The notes below the pieces were generated by a model that saw only the letters and a program-made list of their open reading frames with translations, was not told the origin of the DNA and did not search any database. From NCBI RefSeq assembly GCF_000210295.1, contig NC_026740.1, positions 1,619,691 to 1,683,690 of the forward strand: 64,000 nt of DNA, given 5' to 3'. The number at the start of each line of letters is the position of its first letter. The stretch's first letter is position 1. This DNA comes from Trypanosoma brucei gambiense DAL972 (taxonomy: Eukaryota; Euglenozoa; Kinetoplastea; Trypanosomatida; Trypanosomatidae). Both the position numbers and the translations under genes were made by a program. This document shows, one piece after another, positions 41,560 through 51,960 of the stretch.

Positions 41560-42810
41560 TTCACCCATCAGCACGGGTATGTTCCTACTCCGAGGTCAGT
41601 CCAGCTTGGCACCTCGGTGCATCGGGAGGCCCGCTGTGAGGTAGAGTCACCTCATTTTTTTTCCTTGTGTCAGTTAAAAAGCCGCTTCGCTGTATCAATG
41701 GTAAAGCTCTGTGTGACGACGACACTGCGGCAGGAGGTGAAGCTTGGGCTCAAAGTGTCCAATTTGTGTGTTGAGGTGCCCCATCAACCTGAAAATCTGT
41801 GCGCACGTTGGGTGCCACTCTGGTGATTTGGTGCGCGTGTCCCCAAGCGTAATCAGCGATCCACTTGGCGGTGCCGCCCTCTCCTGCGATCAAACGGCTG
41901 CGTCTGGCGCCAATGCGGCTGACGTTGTGCCAACTCCCATGGTAATAGGCCCTGGTAGGAAGGGTCTACCAGCCTTTGGATTTGGTGGTGAAACTGCGGT
42001 CCGTCCACTGTTTTATGTTTTCCGCTGCAATCGTATCAGTGTTTAATGAGAAGTATGAAGGGGCTTTCTGTTTCGTTGCTTGCGTCTTATTCACGCTCAT
42101 CTTGTCTTTTTGCCGAACAAGTCGGTGTTTGAGGTACCTCATCCTACTACGAACGGCCGGGTCCCTCTACGTTCGGAACTGAAGATACACGATATCCACT
42201 TTATGTCGCTCTCATCACCAACGTGATGGGTAATGCTGTGCGCGTTGAAGGGAGAATGCCTTCAAGTTAACATGAGGGTGTTGCCACCCTGCCTGCAATG
42301 ATACACCCCTGGGCTCCTTCAACTCATCACCACAAAAAGGACTGCGAATTCATAACCCCGGAAGGTCTCCCTCAATATCTCTTGGACAATTCAGCACCTC
42401 TCCGTTTACATACTTCAGACGTGTCCCTCTGATGTTCGGCGATGTGATAAGTCATTCCTTGCAACTGCAAGACTTATTGCGTCTCTATGCGGGCATAGCT
42501 CCAGTTTATTAGGGAGGGGGAATCAGGTGCGAGTCCAGGTTCGTCACCTCGCTGTGAAGCACGTTGTAAATGCCACGATGCTCGGTTGTAGAAACCGCTG
42601 CGTAACTTTGCGCTCATGTGTCCTGCCGGGTCGCGTCACGTGGCAGTGATTCTCAGCGTCAAAGGGGTCCCCGACGGTATTACAAGCTTGAACCGTGCTG
42701 TTTTCAGTTGCGCAACCATGGCCATCATATCAGTGAACCGTAGCCTCCCCGAAGGAATCGTAGGGAAGCGACTGGGGGCGTGCGAGCACTCACCAACGAC
42801 TAATGTTTAG
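41560..42810. pseudogene. Possible decayed coding or retroelement remnant
   Basis: In the + strand, an open stretch near 41617-41826 stops with TGG-TGA, but a neighbouring frame continues from about 41744 to 42046 with protein-like composition (GDLVRVSPSVISDPLGGAAL, then Ala/Gly-rich). Another short frame lies at 42616-42810. Base composition differs from the surrounding T-rich flanks. No catalytic motif, reverse-transcriptase box or VSG/RHS signature is recognisable, so the source (degenerate ingi-related element, RHS or other family) is undetermined. Confidence 0.3.
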
Positions 42811-43441
42811 TTTCCTTCCACCCAATTATGTGCCGCACTGCGTAGAGGATGTCTTTGCGCCCTGTGGGGAAATCGGAGCCTTCTCAGCCGAGAGATAACT
42901 GAGTGCAGATGTAAACTACCACAGCCACTCAACAGCCACTGCCAAGTGAAACGGTTTACGTCATACCGTTTTCACTGCATCCGTATTTTACTCGTCTTTG
43001 AAGCCATCAGCATCAAACAACATCATAAATACAGTAGTGTGCCACAAACTCCGAGTTATGCTTACTCTAACCGTAGAAGCAGAAAGGGTATGACAACAAA
43101 GGAGTCATTAACCCCTCAAACCACGTAGAATACATAACAGTCCCCCTCTCCACCCCTACGCCAGGAAAGCACATTTCACATAATGTCGGAGAGACTAATG
43201 TGACTACAATGCGCGCACAGCACCTTTATTACCAAAAAGAAATGGACAAGCGAAGCAAAAAAAAAAAAGAGACATTTGATCAACGCGCAAAAAATGAGGG
43301 ATTGAACCTTCCAAATGGAAAGCACCTCCCGTCTTTTTCATGAAAAACAGCAAGCAAGATGTATTCTCCCAGACAACAATAGAGCTATGATTAACTTCTC
43401 ATCACCTAGTTTCGTTCTCCCAAAACTTAATGCTCTCATTT

Positions 43442-43531
43442 CTCCCCTTTTCGACTTATTGAACCTTTGAACAATACCACAGACTACTCCCCTTTTCGAC
43501 TTATTGAACCTTTGAACAATACCACAGACTA
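43442..43531 (+). repeat. Perfect 45-bp tandem duplication of the splice-acceptor region
   Basis: Two identical 45-bp units, 43442-43486 and 43487-43531, each contain the pyrimidine tract, 'gacttattgaacctttgaac' and the AG of the class I PAD flank. The gene at 43659 therefore has two equivalent putative acceptors, at 43481-43482 and 43526-43527; the other class I copies have one. Confidence 0.9.
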
Positions 43532-43658
43532 ACAGCAATAAGCAAGCACGCAGTCACGTAAAGGAACCTAACATTTTAGGGAAACAAAAATTATCTGGCA
43601 GCACACTGGGCGAAACATCGGGAGGAATACAACTGAGCGTACTGTACAAAACATTGCC

Positions 43659-45431
43659 ATGAGCGCACCCGTCGACAACGTCGTGGTGGAGCGGCTCTCT
43701 ACAGCCAACCAAAAACCCATCAACGAGCCCCGCCGCTTTGCGCTGTTGGTTCTCGGAACATGTTGCTCAATCTGTACATCCTTCATGTATGCTTTCAATC
43801 TTATATCTGGAACAATGCAAGCACGCTACAGGTTTTCCGTAAAAGATATAATGAATGTCAATGCGGTAGGGCTTGCAGTTGGATATTTCATGCTGCCTTA
43901 TGGTTTCATCTATGACTATCTGGGGCCGAGACCCATATTTATGCTCTCACTAACGGTGCTGTGTCTCGGTGCGTTGCTGTTTGCCTTGACATTACGAGGT
44001 GACATCGAAGGAACTGTTGTGAGACTCAGTGTCTACAATGGTCTCATGACATTGGGATGTATGTTGTTTGACTTAGGCGGTGTGGTGACAGTACTCAGCG
44101 TGTTTCCATCCAACCGTGGTGCCATTGTGGCTATCATGAAGAGCTTTGTGGGTCTTGGTGCTGCGATCCTAGGCAGTATTCAGTTGGCCTTCTTCAGTGA
44201 CAGGCCAGATATATATTTCTTTTCTATCATGTCGTTTGCCCTAACGGTTGGTATCCTCGGCATTGTATTCATGCGTCTGCCACCATTCCATTTGACGGGC
44301 TATCAGGAAAAGCACCTTGATGAAGAAGAGAAGGCACAGAGGCTTGCGCGCAAGGGTGTGTACCTGAAGCAGAAGGCACCCATGTGGCGTTTCATCTATG
44401 GTTTCGTCCTTCTTTTGATTCTTGTTGTGTTCCTCCCCCTGCAGGGAGCGCTCGTAGCGTATCTCAAACTCGGAAGCAACTTCAAGGTGGGGTTTGCTGT
44501 GACAGTTATTGTGTTGACCGTAATATTCCCTTTTATGGCATTCCCACTTACTACCTTCGACGGAAAACGCCCACATGACGATTCTGATGGTGAGGTGGAT
44601 GATAAAGAGGAAATGAGTGAAGAGCCCTTCCCTGTGGAAGATAAGGTAGTTGAGACTGATGTCGACTATATTGCTCCACAGTTCCAGGAAACATTTATTG
44701 AAGGATTGAAAACCGCACGGTTATGGTGCCTACTCTCGTCAGTCTTTTGTTGCGTTGGTGGCAGCTTCGTCGTTGTGTTTAACTCTCGTTTCCTGTACAC
44801 GGCACTCGCGGGCGAGCCTCCGAGTACTAATGTTGGTATTCTTCTTTCCGTGTTGGGCGCCTTGGGTAGTGCTGTAGGCAGGCTGTTAACGAGCGGTGTA
44901 GAAATCTGGTCGCAGAAGCGCCGTGCTGAAGATCGCGTCCCCATCACCATCGCGCTGTTTATCCCTTCGGTTTGTATCATCACCATGTTGACACTCTTCC
45001 TCACTCTCCCGAAGGCTGCATTACCTTTGCCACATTTTTTGGCGGCAGTGGCAGATGGTTTTATGGCTACAACAACACCTCTCGTCGCCCGCACAATATT
45101 CGCCAAGGATCCTGCAAAGCATTACAACTTCTGCTTCCTTGGCTCCGTGCTTTCAGCCATCTTCCTTAATCGTCTACTGTACGGTGAGTGGTACACGCAA
45201 CAAGCCGATAAGTTGGGTCAGGATGTTTGCACCGAGCGTGTTTGTGTGGTGATGCCGCTTGCATTCTTACTTGGTTTATCTTTCTTGGCATTCATCACCA
45301 GCACCTACGTGCATCTGCAGTACCGAAATCTTTGTTTGAAAGCTCTTGAAGAACGTCAGCGTGTTAAGGAACAGCATCGTGCATCAAAGGATGATTCTCG
45401 TGTTTCTACGGAACCGATAGGTGTAATTTAA
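43659..45431 (+). CDS. PAD: PAD family transporter, array copy 3 of window
   Basis: This 590-residue PAD transporter is the most divergent copy near the N terminus. After TM1 it reads ARYRFSVKDIMNVNAVGLAVGYFML, where the other five have the LTQRDLSTITTVGI type. It also has a distinct TM3-TM4 junction (LTLRGDIEGTVV). TM4-TM6 (SFVGLGAAILGSIQLAFFSD, ending in the RPDIYFFSIMSFALTVGILG type) are shared with copy 5, as is the central loop (DGEVDDKEEMSEEPFPVEDK). The segment after the loop (SSVFCCVGGSFVVVFNSRFL, then PSTNVGILLSVLGALGSAVG and LLTSGVEIW) is again unique. So extracellular and pore-lining parts differ most here, consistent with different ligand preference (inference). Its position does not allow a secure PAD number. 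Confidence 0.87.
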   Translation: MSAPVDNVVVERLSTANQKPINEPRRFALLVLGTCCSICTSFMYAFNLISGTMQARYRFSVKDIMNVNAVGLAVGYFMLPYGFIYDYLGPRPIFMLSLTVLCLGALLFALTLRGDIEGTVVRLSVYNGLMTLGCMLFDLGGVVTVLSVFPSNRGAIVAIMKSFVGLGAAILGSIQLAFFSDRPDIYFFSIMSFALTVGILGIVFMRLPPFHLTGYQEKHLDEEEKAQRLARKGVYLKQKAPMWRFIYGFVLLLILVVFLPLQGALVAYLKLGSNFKVGFAVTVIVLTVIFPFMAFPLTTFDGKRPHDDSDGEVDDKEEMSEEPFPVEDKVVETDVDYIAPQFQETFIEGLKTARLWCLLSSVFCCVGGSFVVVFNSRFLYTALAGEPPSTNVGILLSVLGALGSAVGRLLTSGVEIWSQKRRAEDRVPITIALFIPSVCIITMLTLFLTLPKAALPLPHFLAAVADGFMATTTPLVARTIFAKDPAKHYNFCFLGSVLSAIFLNRLLYGEWYTQQADKLGQDVCTERVCVVMPLAFLLGLSFLAFITSTYVHLQYRNLCLKALEERQRVKEQHRASKDDSRVSTEPIGVI

Positions 45432-46963
45432 GGCTGTTGAATATTTTGAATGTGTTATTTCTGACGGTTTAACTTTACTTCGTAGCAGTGAGGTTTCCTA
45501 TTTTATTTTATTTTGTTTCCTCGTTTGCGATAATGCTGCACGCTTCGTTACAGGGCGGGCATGTATGTCCTCCATTTTCAAATTTTTTAGTGTAAGAGCT
45601 GAAGTATTTTTTTTTCTTTTTAATACATTTATCTATTAAGTGGATAAACCCATCACATTTGTTTTGGTTGTGTTAAATCACCTGTTATTATCAGGACTAA
45701 ATAGTGTGAAACAATCATATAATACTACAATGCAATATAAGAGTGATGCGTTCCATTTGTTTTTAGATATAAACATGTAACCTTGACACGTTTAAGACCG
45801 CAAAATACGCGGCCTAATAATAATCGTACCATTAATGTACTATTGGTGAAGACACTGAACGTCATTAGCATTCGATATAATTTACAACACCAAAAAAACA
45901 CAGAACACTTTTAAGGTAAACCTCACCCTCGAACCGCCTTAGCGTTTTCATTTTTGCATATGGGTTTACCCAGCGTGAGATGTCCAGCAGCAGGCAGGCA
46001 CATACACACGCAGCAAATAGTGGTTTCACTGCTGTTTATCTTCTGTTGGGTTTAAAAAACTCGCAATCTGAGCACCTTTCTGTTCGAGGGCTGACGATAT
46101 TACTCCCCCGCTTCGGAGCTAAGGTTTCTTTGGCAGGTTGTCTTTCGCCCGCCCTCCTAAATTGTGTTGTCTTTTTGGGAAAACGGCAATAACTTTCAGA
46201 TACCTTTATTACTTATTTGTGTGTGACCCTCCCTGCCTCGTTGTGTGCGCAGGTGGGATGCCACCACTCGTCACTTCCGACTTAACTCCTCTGCATAATA
46301 CAGAAAAAGCTATTGATCTTTCCTTACATTTTCTCGTGTTGGAAGGTTTGTTGCGCGGTTGGTCAAGCATACATATATACGGATGGACGATGGTAAGGGA
46401 ACAAATACCCGGTGACCTTTCATTATACTCAGTATATAAAGAATGTTTTCTTATGGCCAACTAGCTATCAGCTGATGGGAACCATTCCAGTTTGTATAGT
46501 TGTGCGAACAATAAATAGATGCTACAGTAGTAGTCTTCAACATAACTATGGCATATTTAGTAACACATCATAGCTACGTAAGGCAGTGTGAAACTTTAAA
46601 TACTTGGAGGCCTATTGGAGGTTGTAACAAGAAACAACATCGCCTATGATATGTGTACCTCCACAAATGACGGTAAATACCTACTTAAAAGGCTGTTCTG
46701 TGGAATCATCGGACCAAACATCGAGATGGAGTTATTCACTAAACACGGAAAAAAGCGATCATCTTACCTTTATACACATCACTCTGGTAGCTACTCCCAT
46801 TATTACTTATTTTCATTTGCAACCTACGTTATTATCCCCTCACATCCTCAAAGCTTTCAAATACATAAGATAAACACATTTATAAGAGCAACCACCATCA
46901 CCACAGCACACTGGGTGAAACATCGGGAGGAATACAACTGAGCGTACTGTACAAAACATTGCC
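45432..46963. other. Spacer with class II PAD upstream module
   Basis: Bases 45432-45949 are unique AT-rich 3' flank. From 45950 to 46963 lies a 1,014-bp module repeated before the next PAD gene. Confidence 0.65.
45950..46963 (+). repeat. Class II PAD 5' module, copy A (1,014 bp)
   Basis: It aligns base for base with 49189-50202 (offset 3,239, no indel in the whole length) and differs at only a handful of positions seen by eye. The first 404 bases recur at 55343-55746. The module carries its own pyrimidine tract and a candidate acceptor AG at 46852-46853, and joins the 60-bp leader common to all PAD genes at 46904. It includes a short ATG frame (70 codons from 45980) that is maintained in all three copies. 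Confidence 0.88.
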
Positions 46964-48760
46964 ATGAGCGCACCCGTCGACAACGTCGTGGTGGAGCGGC
47001 TCTCTACAGCCAACCAAAAACCGGTCAGTGAGCCCCGCCGTTTCCTCATGCTCGTCATTGGAGTCTCATGTTCCATGTGCACATCCTTCATGTATGCCTT
47101 CAATCTTATATCTGGAGCAATGCAGGAACGTTACGACCTCACACAGCGAGATCTCTCCACCATCACTACTGTTGGCATCTGTGTCGGATATTTCATGCTG
47201 CCTTATGGTTTCATCTATGACTATCTGGGGCCGAGACCTGTATTTGTAATATCAATGACAGTTTTCTGCCTGGGTACGTTGCTTCTCGCACTGACATTCC
47301 AAGAAGTGATTGAAGGATCTGTTGTGAGACTCAGTGTCTACAACGCCCTCATGATGCTCGGCTGCACACTCTTTGATTTGGGTGCCCTTGTGACAGTACT
47401 CAGCGTGTTTCCATCCAACCGTGGCATTGTTGTGGCTACTATGAAGACTACCACCGGACTTGGTTCCGCAATCCTCGGTAGCATTCGCCTTGCATTCTTC
47501 AGCGGCAACACCTCTGCTTATTTCTACTTCCTCATGTCGTGGGCCCTGGCCGCTGGCATCTTGGCTCTTACGTTCGTCCGGCTACCGCCATTCCATTTGA
47601 CGGGCTATCAGGAAAAGCACCTTGATGAAGAAGAGAAGGCACAGCTTCGCATGACCAAGACCGTGTACCTGAAGCAGAAGGCACCCATGTGGCGTTTCGT
47701 TCATGGTTTCGCCATTCTCGTAACCCTCATTGTGTTCCTCCCCCTGCAGGGATCTCTTGTAGCGTATCTCAAACTCGGAAGCAACTTCAAGGTGGGGTTT
47801 GCACTCGTTGTTATCGCGTTGATCGTAATATTCCCTTTTATGGCATTCCCACTTACTACCTTCGACGGCAAACGCCCACATGACGATTCTGACAGCAAAG
47901 CCAAAGAACACGTTGGAGCAGGTGATGAAGTTTCCGCGGCGGAAGATAAGGTAGTTGAGACTGATGTCGACTATATTGCTCCACAGTTCCAGGAAACATT
48001 TATCGCAGGATTGAAAACCGCACGGTTATGGTGCCTACTGTGGTCAGCTTTCTGTTGTCTTGGAGCCAATTATGTCATAATTTACAATGCCCGTTTTTTT
48101 TACACGGCACTTGCGGGTGAGGCCCCTGAAGACGCGCTAAACACCCTCCTTACTGTTCTAAATGGTGCCGGTAGTGCCGTAGGACGACTTTGTATGGGCT
48201 ACTTCGAAATCTGGTCGCAGAAGCGGCCTGCTGCTGACCGTATTCCGATCACCGCCGCTCTTTACGTTCCTTCGGTTTGTATCATCACCATGTTGACACT
48301 CTTCCTCACTCTCCCGAAGGCTGCATTACCTTTACCATACTTCATCGTGGCGTTCTCAAATGGTTTCACAGCGGCTACGATGGCACTCGTAACACGCACA
48401 ATATTCGCCAAGGATCCTGCAAAGCATTACAACTTCTGCTTTATAGGTTCTATCATGTCAGCCATCTTCCTTAATCGACTACTGTACGGTGAGTGGTACA
48501 CGCAACAAGCCGATAAGTTGGGTCAGGATGTTTGCACCGAGCGTGTTTGTGTGGTGATGCCGCTTGCATTTATGTTAGGTCTCGCCTTTCTTGGTTTTCT
48601 TACCACAACGTACTTGCATCTGCAGTACCGCCGCCTTTGCAAGCTTGCGCTTGCGGAACGTCAGCGCATCCGGGAGGAGGAGCGTGTGGTAAATGAGTTG
48701 CCTTCTAACCCTACAGAGCCGACGGGGAATGCCGGTGAACCTGTGCATCAACTCAAGTGA
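46964..48760 (+). CDS. PAD: PAD family transporter, array copy 4 of window
   Basis: This 598-residue PAD transporter shares the common first 20 residues but then diverges (VSEPRRFLMLVIGVSCSMC). Its TM5-TM6 type is KTTTGLGSAILGSIRLAFFS followed by GNTSAYFYFLMSWALAAGIL, paired with copy 6. The central loop is the DSKAKEHVGAGDE type of copies 2 and 6. It has unique substitutions in the second half (WSAFCCLGANYVIIYNARFF, and RPAADRIPITAALYVP) and a tail ending NAGEPVHQLK, as in copy 6. Its 5' flank is class II and its 3' flank is shared with copy 6, so its regulatory ends come from two different exchanges. Confidence 0.87.
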   Translation: MSAPVDNVVVERLSTANQKPVSEPRRFLMLVIGVSCSMCTSFMYAFNLISGAMQERYDLTQRDLSTITTVGICVGYFMLPYGFIYDYLGPRPVFVISMTVFCLGTLLLALTFQEVIEGSVVRLSVYNALMMLGCTLFDLGALVTVLSVFPSNRGIVVATMKTTTGLGSAILGSIRLAFFSGNTSAYFYFLMSWALAAGILALTFVRLPPFHLTGYQEKHLDEEEKAQLRMTKTVYLKQKAPMWRFVHGFAILVTLIVFLPLQGSLVAYLKLGSNFKVGFALVVIALIVIFPFMAFPLTTFDGKRPHDDSDSKAKEHVGAGDEVSAAEDKVVETDVDYIAPQFQETFIAGLKTARLWCLLWSAFCCLGANYVIIYNARFFYTALAGEAPEDALNTLLTVLNGAGSAVGRLCMGYFEIWSQKRPAADRIPITAALYVPSVCIITMLTLFLTLPKAALPLPYFIVAFSNGFTAATMALVTRTIFAKDPAKHYNFCFIGSIMSAIFLNRLLYGEWYTQQADKLGQDVCTERVCVVMPLAFMLGLAFLGFLTTTYLHLQYRRLCKLALAERQRIREEERVVNELPSNPTEPTGNAGEPVHQLK

Positions 48761-49066
48761 GTATGGAAGTTACTCGATTTTAAGCTGTGAGGTAATTAAA
48801 AAAAACGTGTTTATTTGTTATTTTTTTTTTTGCGTGTACAAAACGCCTTTAGTGTCTTGTAATATCTTGTATCTCTTAATTATGCTAATATACTAAAAAC
48901 CGTATTTCTTGTTCTTACCCACTGCGGGAAGTGGACACTTGGATTAACAGTATCATAAGACAGAACTCTCTTTTTGATCCATGGTAAACTTCCCGCTACA
49001 TTCTCTCATTTTCTCCGGGTGTGTTTGTAGGGATTTTTTTACAATTCTATCCTCTATTTTTTTTTT
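48761..49066 (+). repeat. PAD 3' flank shared by copies 4 and 6
   Basis: Sequence immediately after the stop (gtatggaagttactcgattt and on) is nearly identical to 54983 to about 55286, differing mainly in T-run lengths and a few bases near the end. It probably includes the 3' UTR, the part that controls stage-specific expression of trypanosome mRNAs. Confidence 0.82.
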
Positions 49067-50202
49067 TTAATTCGATACTGACTTTACCTTTTGTTAACAA
49101 AAATTGGTTTGTTTATTCCCTGCTTTTTTTTCGTTTCTAATGTTGTCGTAATATTTTATTTACAATTATTTCTTAATCTAATATATTTATTTTTGCATAT
49201 GGGTTTACCCAGCGTGAGATGTCCAGCAGCAGGCAGGCACATACACACGCAGCAAATAGTGGTTTCACTGCTGTTTATCTTCTGTTGGGTTTAAAAAACT
49301 CGCAATCTGAGCACCTTTCTGTTCGAGGGCTGACGATATTACTCCCCCGCTTCGGAGCTAAGGTTTCTTTGGCAGGTTGTCTTTCGCCCGCCCTCCTAAA
49401 TTGTGTTGTCTTTTTGGGAAAACGGCAATAACTTTCAGATACCTTTATTATTTATTTGTGTGTGACCCTCCCTGCCTCGTTGTGTGCGCAGGTGGGATGC
49501 CACCACTCGTCACTTCCGACTTAACTCCTCTGCATAATACAGAAAAAGCTATTGATCTTTCCTTACATTTTCTCGTGTTGGAAGGTTTGTTGCGCGGTTG
49601 GTCAAGCATACATATATACGGATGGACGATGGTAAGGGAACAAATACCCGGTGACCTTTCATTATACTCAGTATATAAAGAATGTTTTCTTATGGCCAAC
49701 TAGCTATCAGCTGATGGGAACCATTCCAGTTTGTATAGTTGTGCGAACAATAAATAAATGCTACAGTAGTAGTCTTCAACATAACTATGGCATATTTAGT
49801 AACACATCATAGCTACGTAAGGCAGTGTGAAACTTTAAATACTTGGAGGCCTATTGGAGGTTGTAACAAGAAACAACATCGCCTATGATATGTGTACCTC
49901 CACAAATGACGGTAAATACCTACTTAAAAGGCTGTTCTGTGGAATCATCGGACCAAACATCGAGATGGAGTTATTCACTAAACACGGAAAAAAGCGATCA
50001 TCTTACCTTTATACACATCACTCTGGTAGCTACTCCCATTATTACTTATTTTCATTTGCAACCTACGTTATTATCCCCTCACATCCTCAAAGCTTTCAAA
50101 TACATAAGATAAACACATTTATAAGAGCAACCACCATCACCACAGCACACTGGGCGAAACATCAGGAGGAATACAACTGAGCGTACTGTACAAAACATTG
50201 CC
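49067..50202. other. Spacer: short unique stretch then class II module
   Basis: About 120 bases of unique T-rich sequence precede the class II module that begins at 49189. No separate gene is seen. Confidence 0.6.
49189..50202 (+). repeat. Class II PAD 5' module, copy B (1,014 bp)
   Basis: Second copy of the module at 45950-46963, with a few single-base changes (for example ttactta to ttattta, and aaatag to aaataa). It provides the 5' flank and putative acceptor (AG near 50091-50092) of the PAD gene at 50203. Confidence 0.88.
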
Positions 50203-51960
50203 ATGAGCGCACCCGTCGACAACGTCGTGGTGGAGCGGCTCTCTACAGCCAACCAAAAACCCATCAACGAGCCCCGCCGCTTTTCGCTGTTGGTCCTTGG
50301 CGCCTTTTGTTCCATGTGTACGTCCTTTCTCTATGCCTTCAATCTCGTATCTGGAGCAATGCAAGCGCGCTACAACCTCACACAGCGAGATCTCTCCACC
50401 ATCACTACTGTTGGTATCGCAGTTGGATATTTCTTGCTGCCCTACAGCTTCATCTATGACTATCTGGGGCCGAGACCCATATTTATGCTCTCAGTAACGG
50501 TGTTCTGCCTGGGTACGTTGCTTCTCGCACTGACATTCCAAGAAGTGATTGAAGGATCTGTTGTGAGACTCAGTGTCTACAATGGTCTCATGACATTGGG
50601 ATGTATGTTGTTTGACTTAGGCGGTGTGGTGACAGTACTCAGCGTGTTTCCATCCAACCGTGGTGCCATTGTGGCTATCATGAAGAGCTTTGCAGGACTT
50701 GGTTCCGCAATCCTAGGTAGCATTCAGTTGGCCTTCTTCAGTGACAGGCCAGATATATATTTCTTTTCTATCATGTCGTTTGCCCTAACGGTTGGTATCC
50801 TCGGCATTGTATTCATGCGTCTGCCACCATTCCATTTGACGGGCTATCAGGAAAAGCACCTTGATGAAGAAGAGAAGGCACAGAGGCTTGCGCGCAAGGG
50901 TGTGTACCTGAAGCAGAAGGCACCCATGTGGCGTTTCATCTATGGTTTCGTCCTTCTCATCATCCTCATTTTCTTCCTCCCCCTGCAGGGAGCGCTCGTA
51001 GCGTATCTCAAACTCGGAAGCAACTTCAAGGTGGGGTTTGCTGTGACAGTTATTGTGTTGACCGCAATATTCCCTTTTATGGCATTCCCACTTACTACCT
51101 TCGACGGAAAACGCCCACATGACGATTCTGATGGTGAGGTGGATGATAGAGAGGAAATGAGTGAAGAGCCCTTCCCTGTGGAAGATAAGGTAGTTGAGAC
51201 TGATGTCGACTATATTGCTCCACAGTTCCAGGAAACATTTTTCGAGAGCCTGAAAACAGCACGGTTATGGTGCCTACTGTGGTCAATTTTCTGTTGCGTT
51301 GGTGCCGAGTTTGTCATCATTTTTAATGCCCGATTTGTATACACGGCACTTGCGGGTGAGGTCCCCGACGACGCGCTAAACACCCTCCTTACTGTTCTAA
51401 ATGGTGTGGGTAGTGCTGTAGGACGACTTTGTATGAGTTACTTCGAAATCTGGTCGCAGAAGCGCCGTGCTGAAGATCGCGTCCCCATCACCATTGCGCT
51501 GTTTATCCCTTCGGTTTGTATCATCACCATGTTGACACTCTTCCTCACTCTCCCGAAGGCTGCATTACCTTTACCATACTTCATCGCAGCAACAGCCAAC
51601 GGCTTTATGGCCACAACCATCGCCCTCGTCGCCCGCACAATATTCGCCAAGGATCCTGCAAAGCATTATGATTTCTGCTTTCTTGGTTCAATGCTTTCAG
51701 CCATCTTCCTTAATCGTCTACTGTACGGTGAGTGGTACACGCAACAAGCCGATAAGTTGGGTCAGGATGTTTGCACCGAGCGTGTTTGTGTGGTGATGCC
51801 GCTTGCATTCTTACTTGGTTTATCTTTCTTGGCATTCATCACCAGCACCTACGTGCATCTGCAGTACCGAAATCTTTGTTTGAAGGCCCTTGAAGAACGT
51901 CGGCGCATCAGAGAAGGCGAAGAGGCATTAAATGATGAGTCACTGTCCCACACAGAATAG
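50203..51960 (+). CDS. PAD: PAD family transporter, array copy 5 of window
   Basis: At 585 residues this is the shortest copy. It combines an N-terminal half of the LTQRDLSTITTVGI type with the TM4-TM6 block of copy 3 (SDRPDIYFFSIMSFALTVGI) and the copy-3 central loop (DGEVDDREEMSEEPFPVEDK). Its second-half segment is its own (ETFFESLKTARLW, IFCCVGAEFVIIFNARFVYT). The tail is short and ends EALNDESLSHTE. TM12-14 residues (FLLGLSFLAFITSTYVHLQY) match copy 3. The copy looks intact, with no stops or frameshifts. It is a clear example of the mosaic make-up of the array. Confidence 0.87.
   Translation: MSAPVDNVVVERLSTANQKPINEPRRFSLLVLGAFCSMCTSFLYAFNLVSGAMQARYNLTQRDLSTITTVGIAVGYFLLPYSFIYDYLGPRPIFMLSVTVFCLGTLLLALTFQEVIEGSVVRLSVYNGLMTLGCMLFDLGGVVTVLSVFPSNRGAIVAIMKSFAGLGSAILGSIQLAFFSDRPDIYFFSIMSFALTVGILGIVFMRLPPFHLTGYQEKHLDEEEKAQRLARKGVYLKQKAPMWRFIYGFVLLIILIFFLPLQGALVAYLKLGSNFKVGFAVTVIVLTAIFPFMAFPLTTFDGKRPHDDSDGEVDDREEMSEEPFPVEDKVVETDVDYIAPQFQETFFESLKTARLWCLLWSIFCCVGAEFVIIFNARFVYTALAGEVPDDALNTLLTVLNGVGSAVGRLCMSYFEIWSQKRRAEDRVPITIALFIPSVCIITMLTLFLTLPKAALPLPYFIAATANGFMATTIALVARTIFAKDPAKHYDFCFLGSMLSAIFLNRLLYGEWYTQQADKLGQDVCTERVCVVMPLAFLLGLSFLAFITSTYVHLQYRNLCLKALEERRRIREGEEALNDESLSHTE

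Larger units (their letters stand above)
39119..43658. other. 4.5 kb gene-free island inside the PAD array
   Basis: From 39119 to about 40700 the DNA is T-rich 3' flank-like sequence. From about 40700 to 43150 it has higher GC and mixed composition with broken open stretches (for example 41617-41826, 41744-42046 and 42616-42810, partly continuous across frame changes), which suggests one or more decayed coding or transposon sequences. I could not identify the source. From about 43422 to 43658 it is the class I PAD 5' flank with an internal tandem duplication. Confidence 0.6.

Noticed and set aside
46138..46464. 108-residue frame in the class II module, repeated at 49377 and, shorter, at 55531
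   Set aside because: It starts at TTG, has no domain and is conserved only because the module is recently duplicated.
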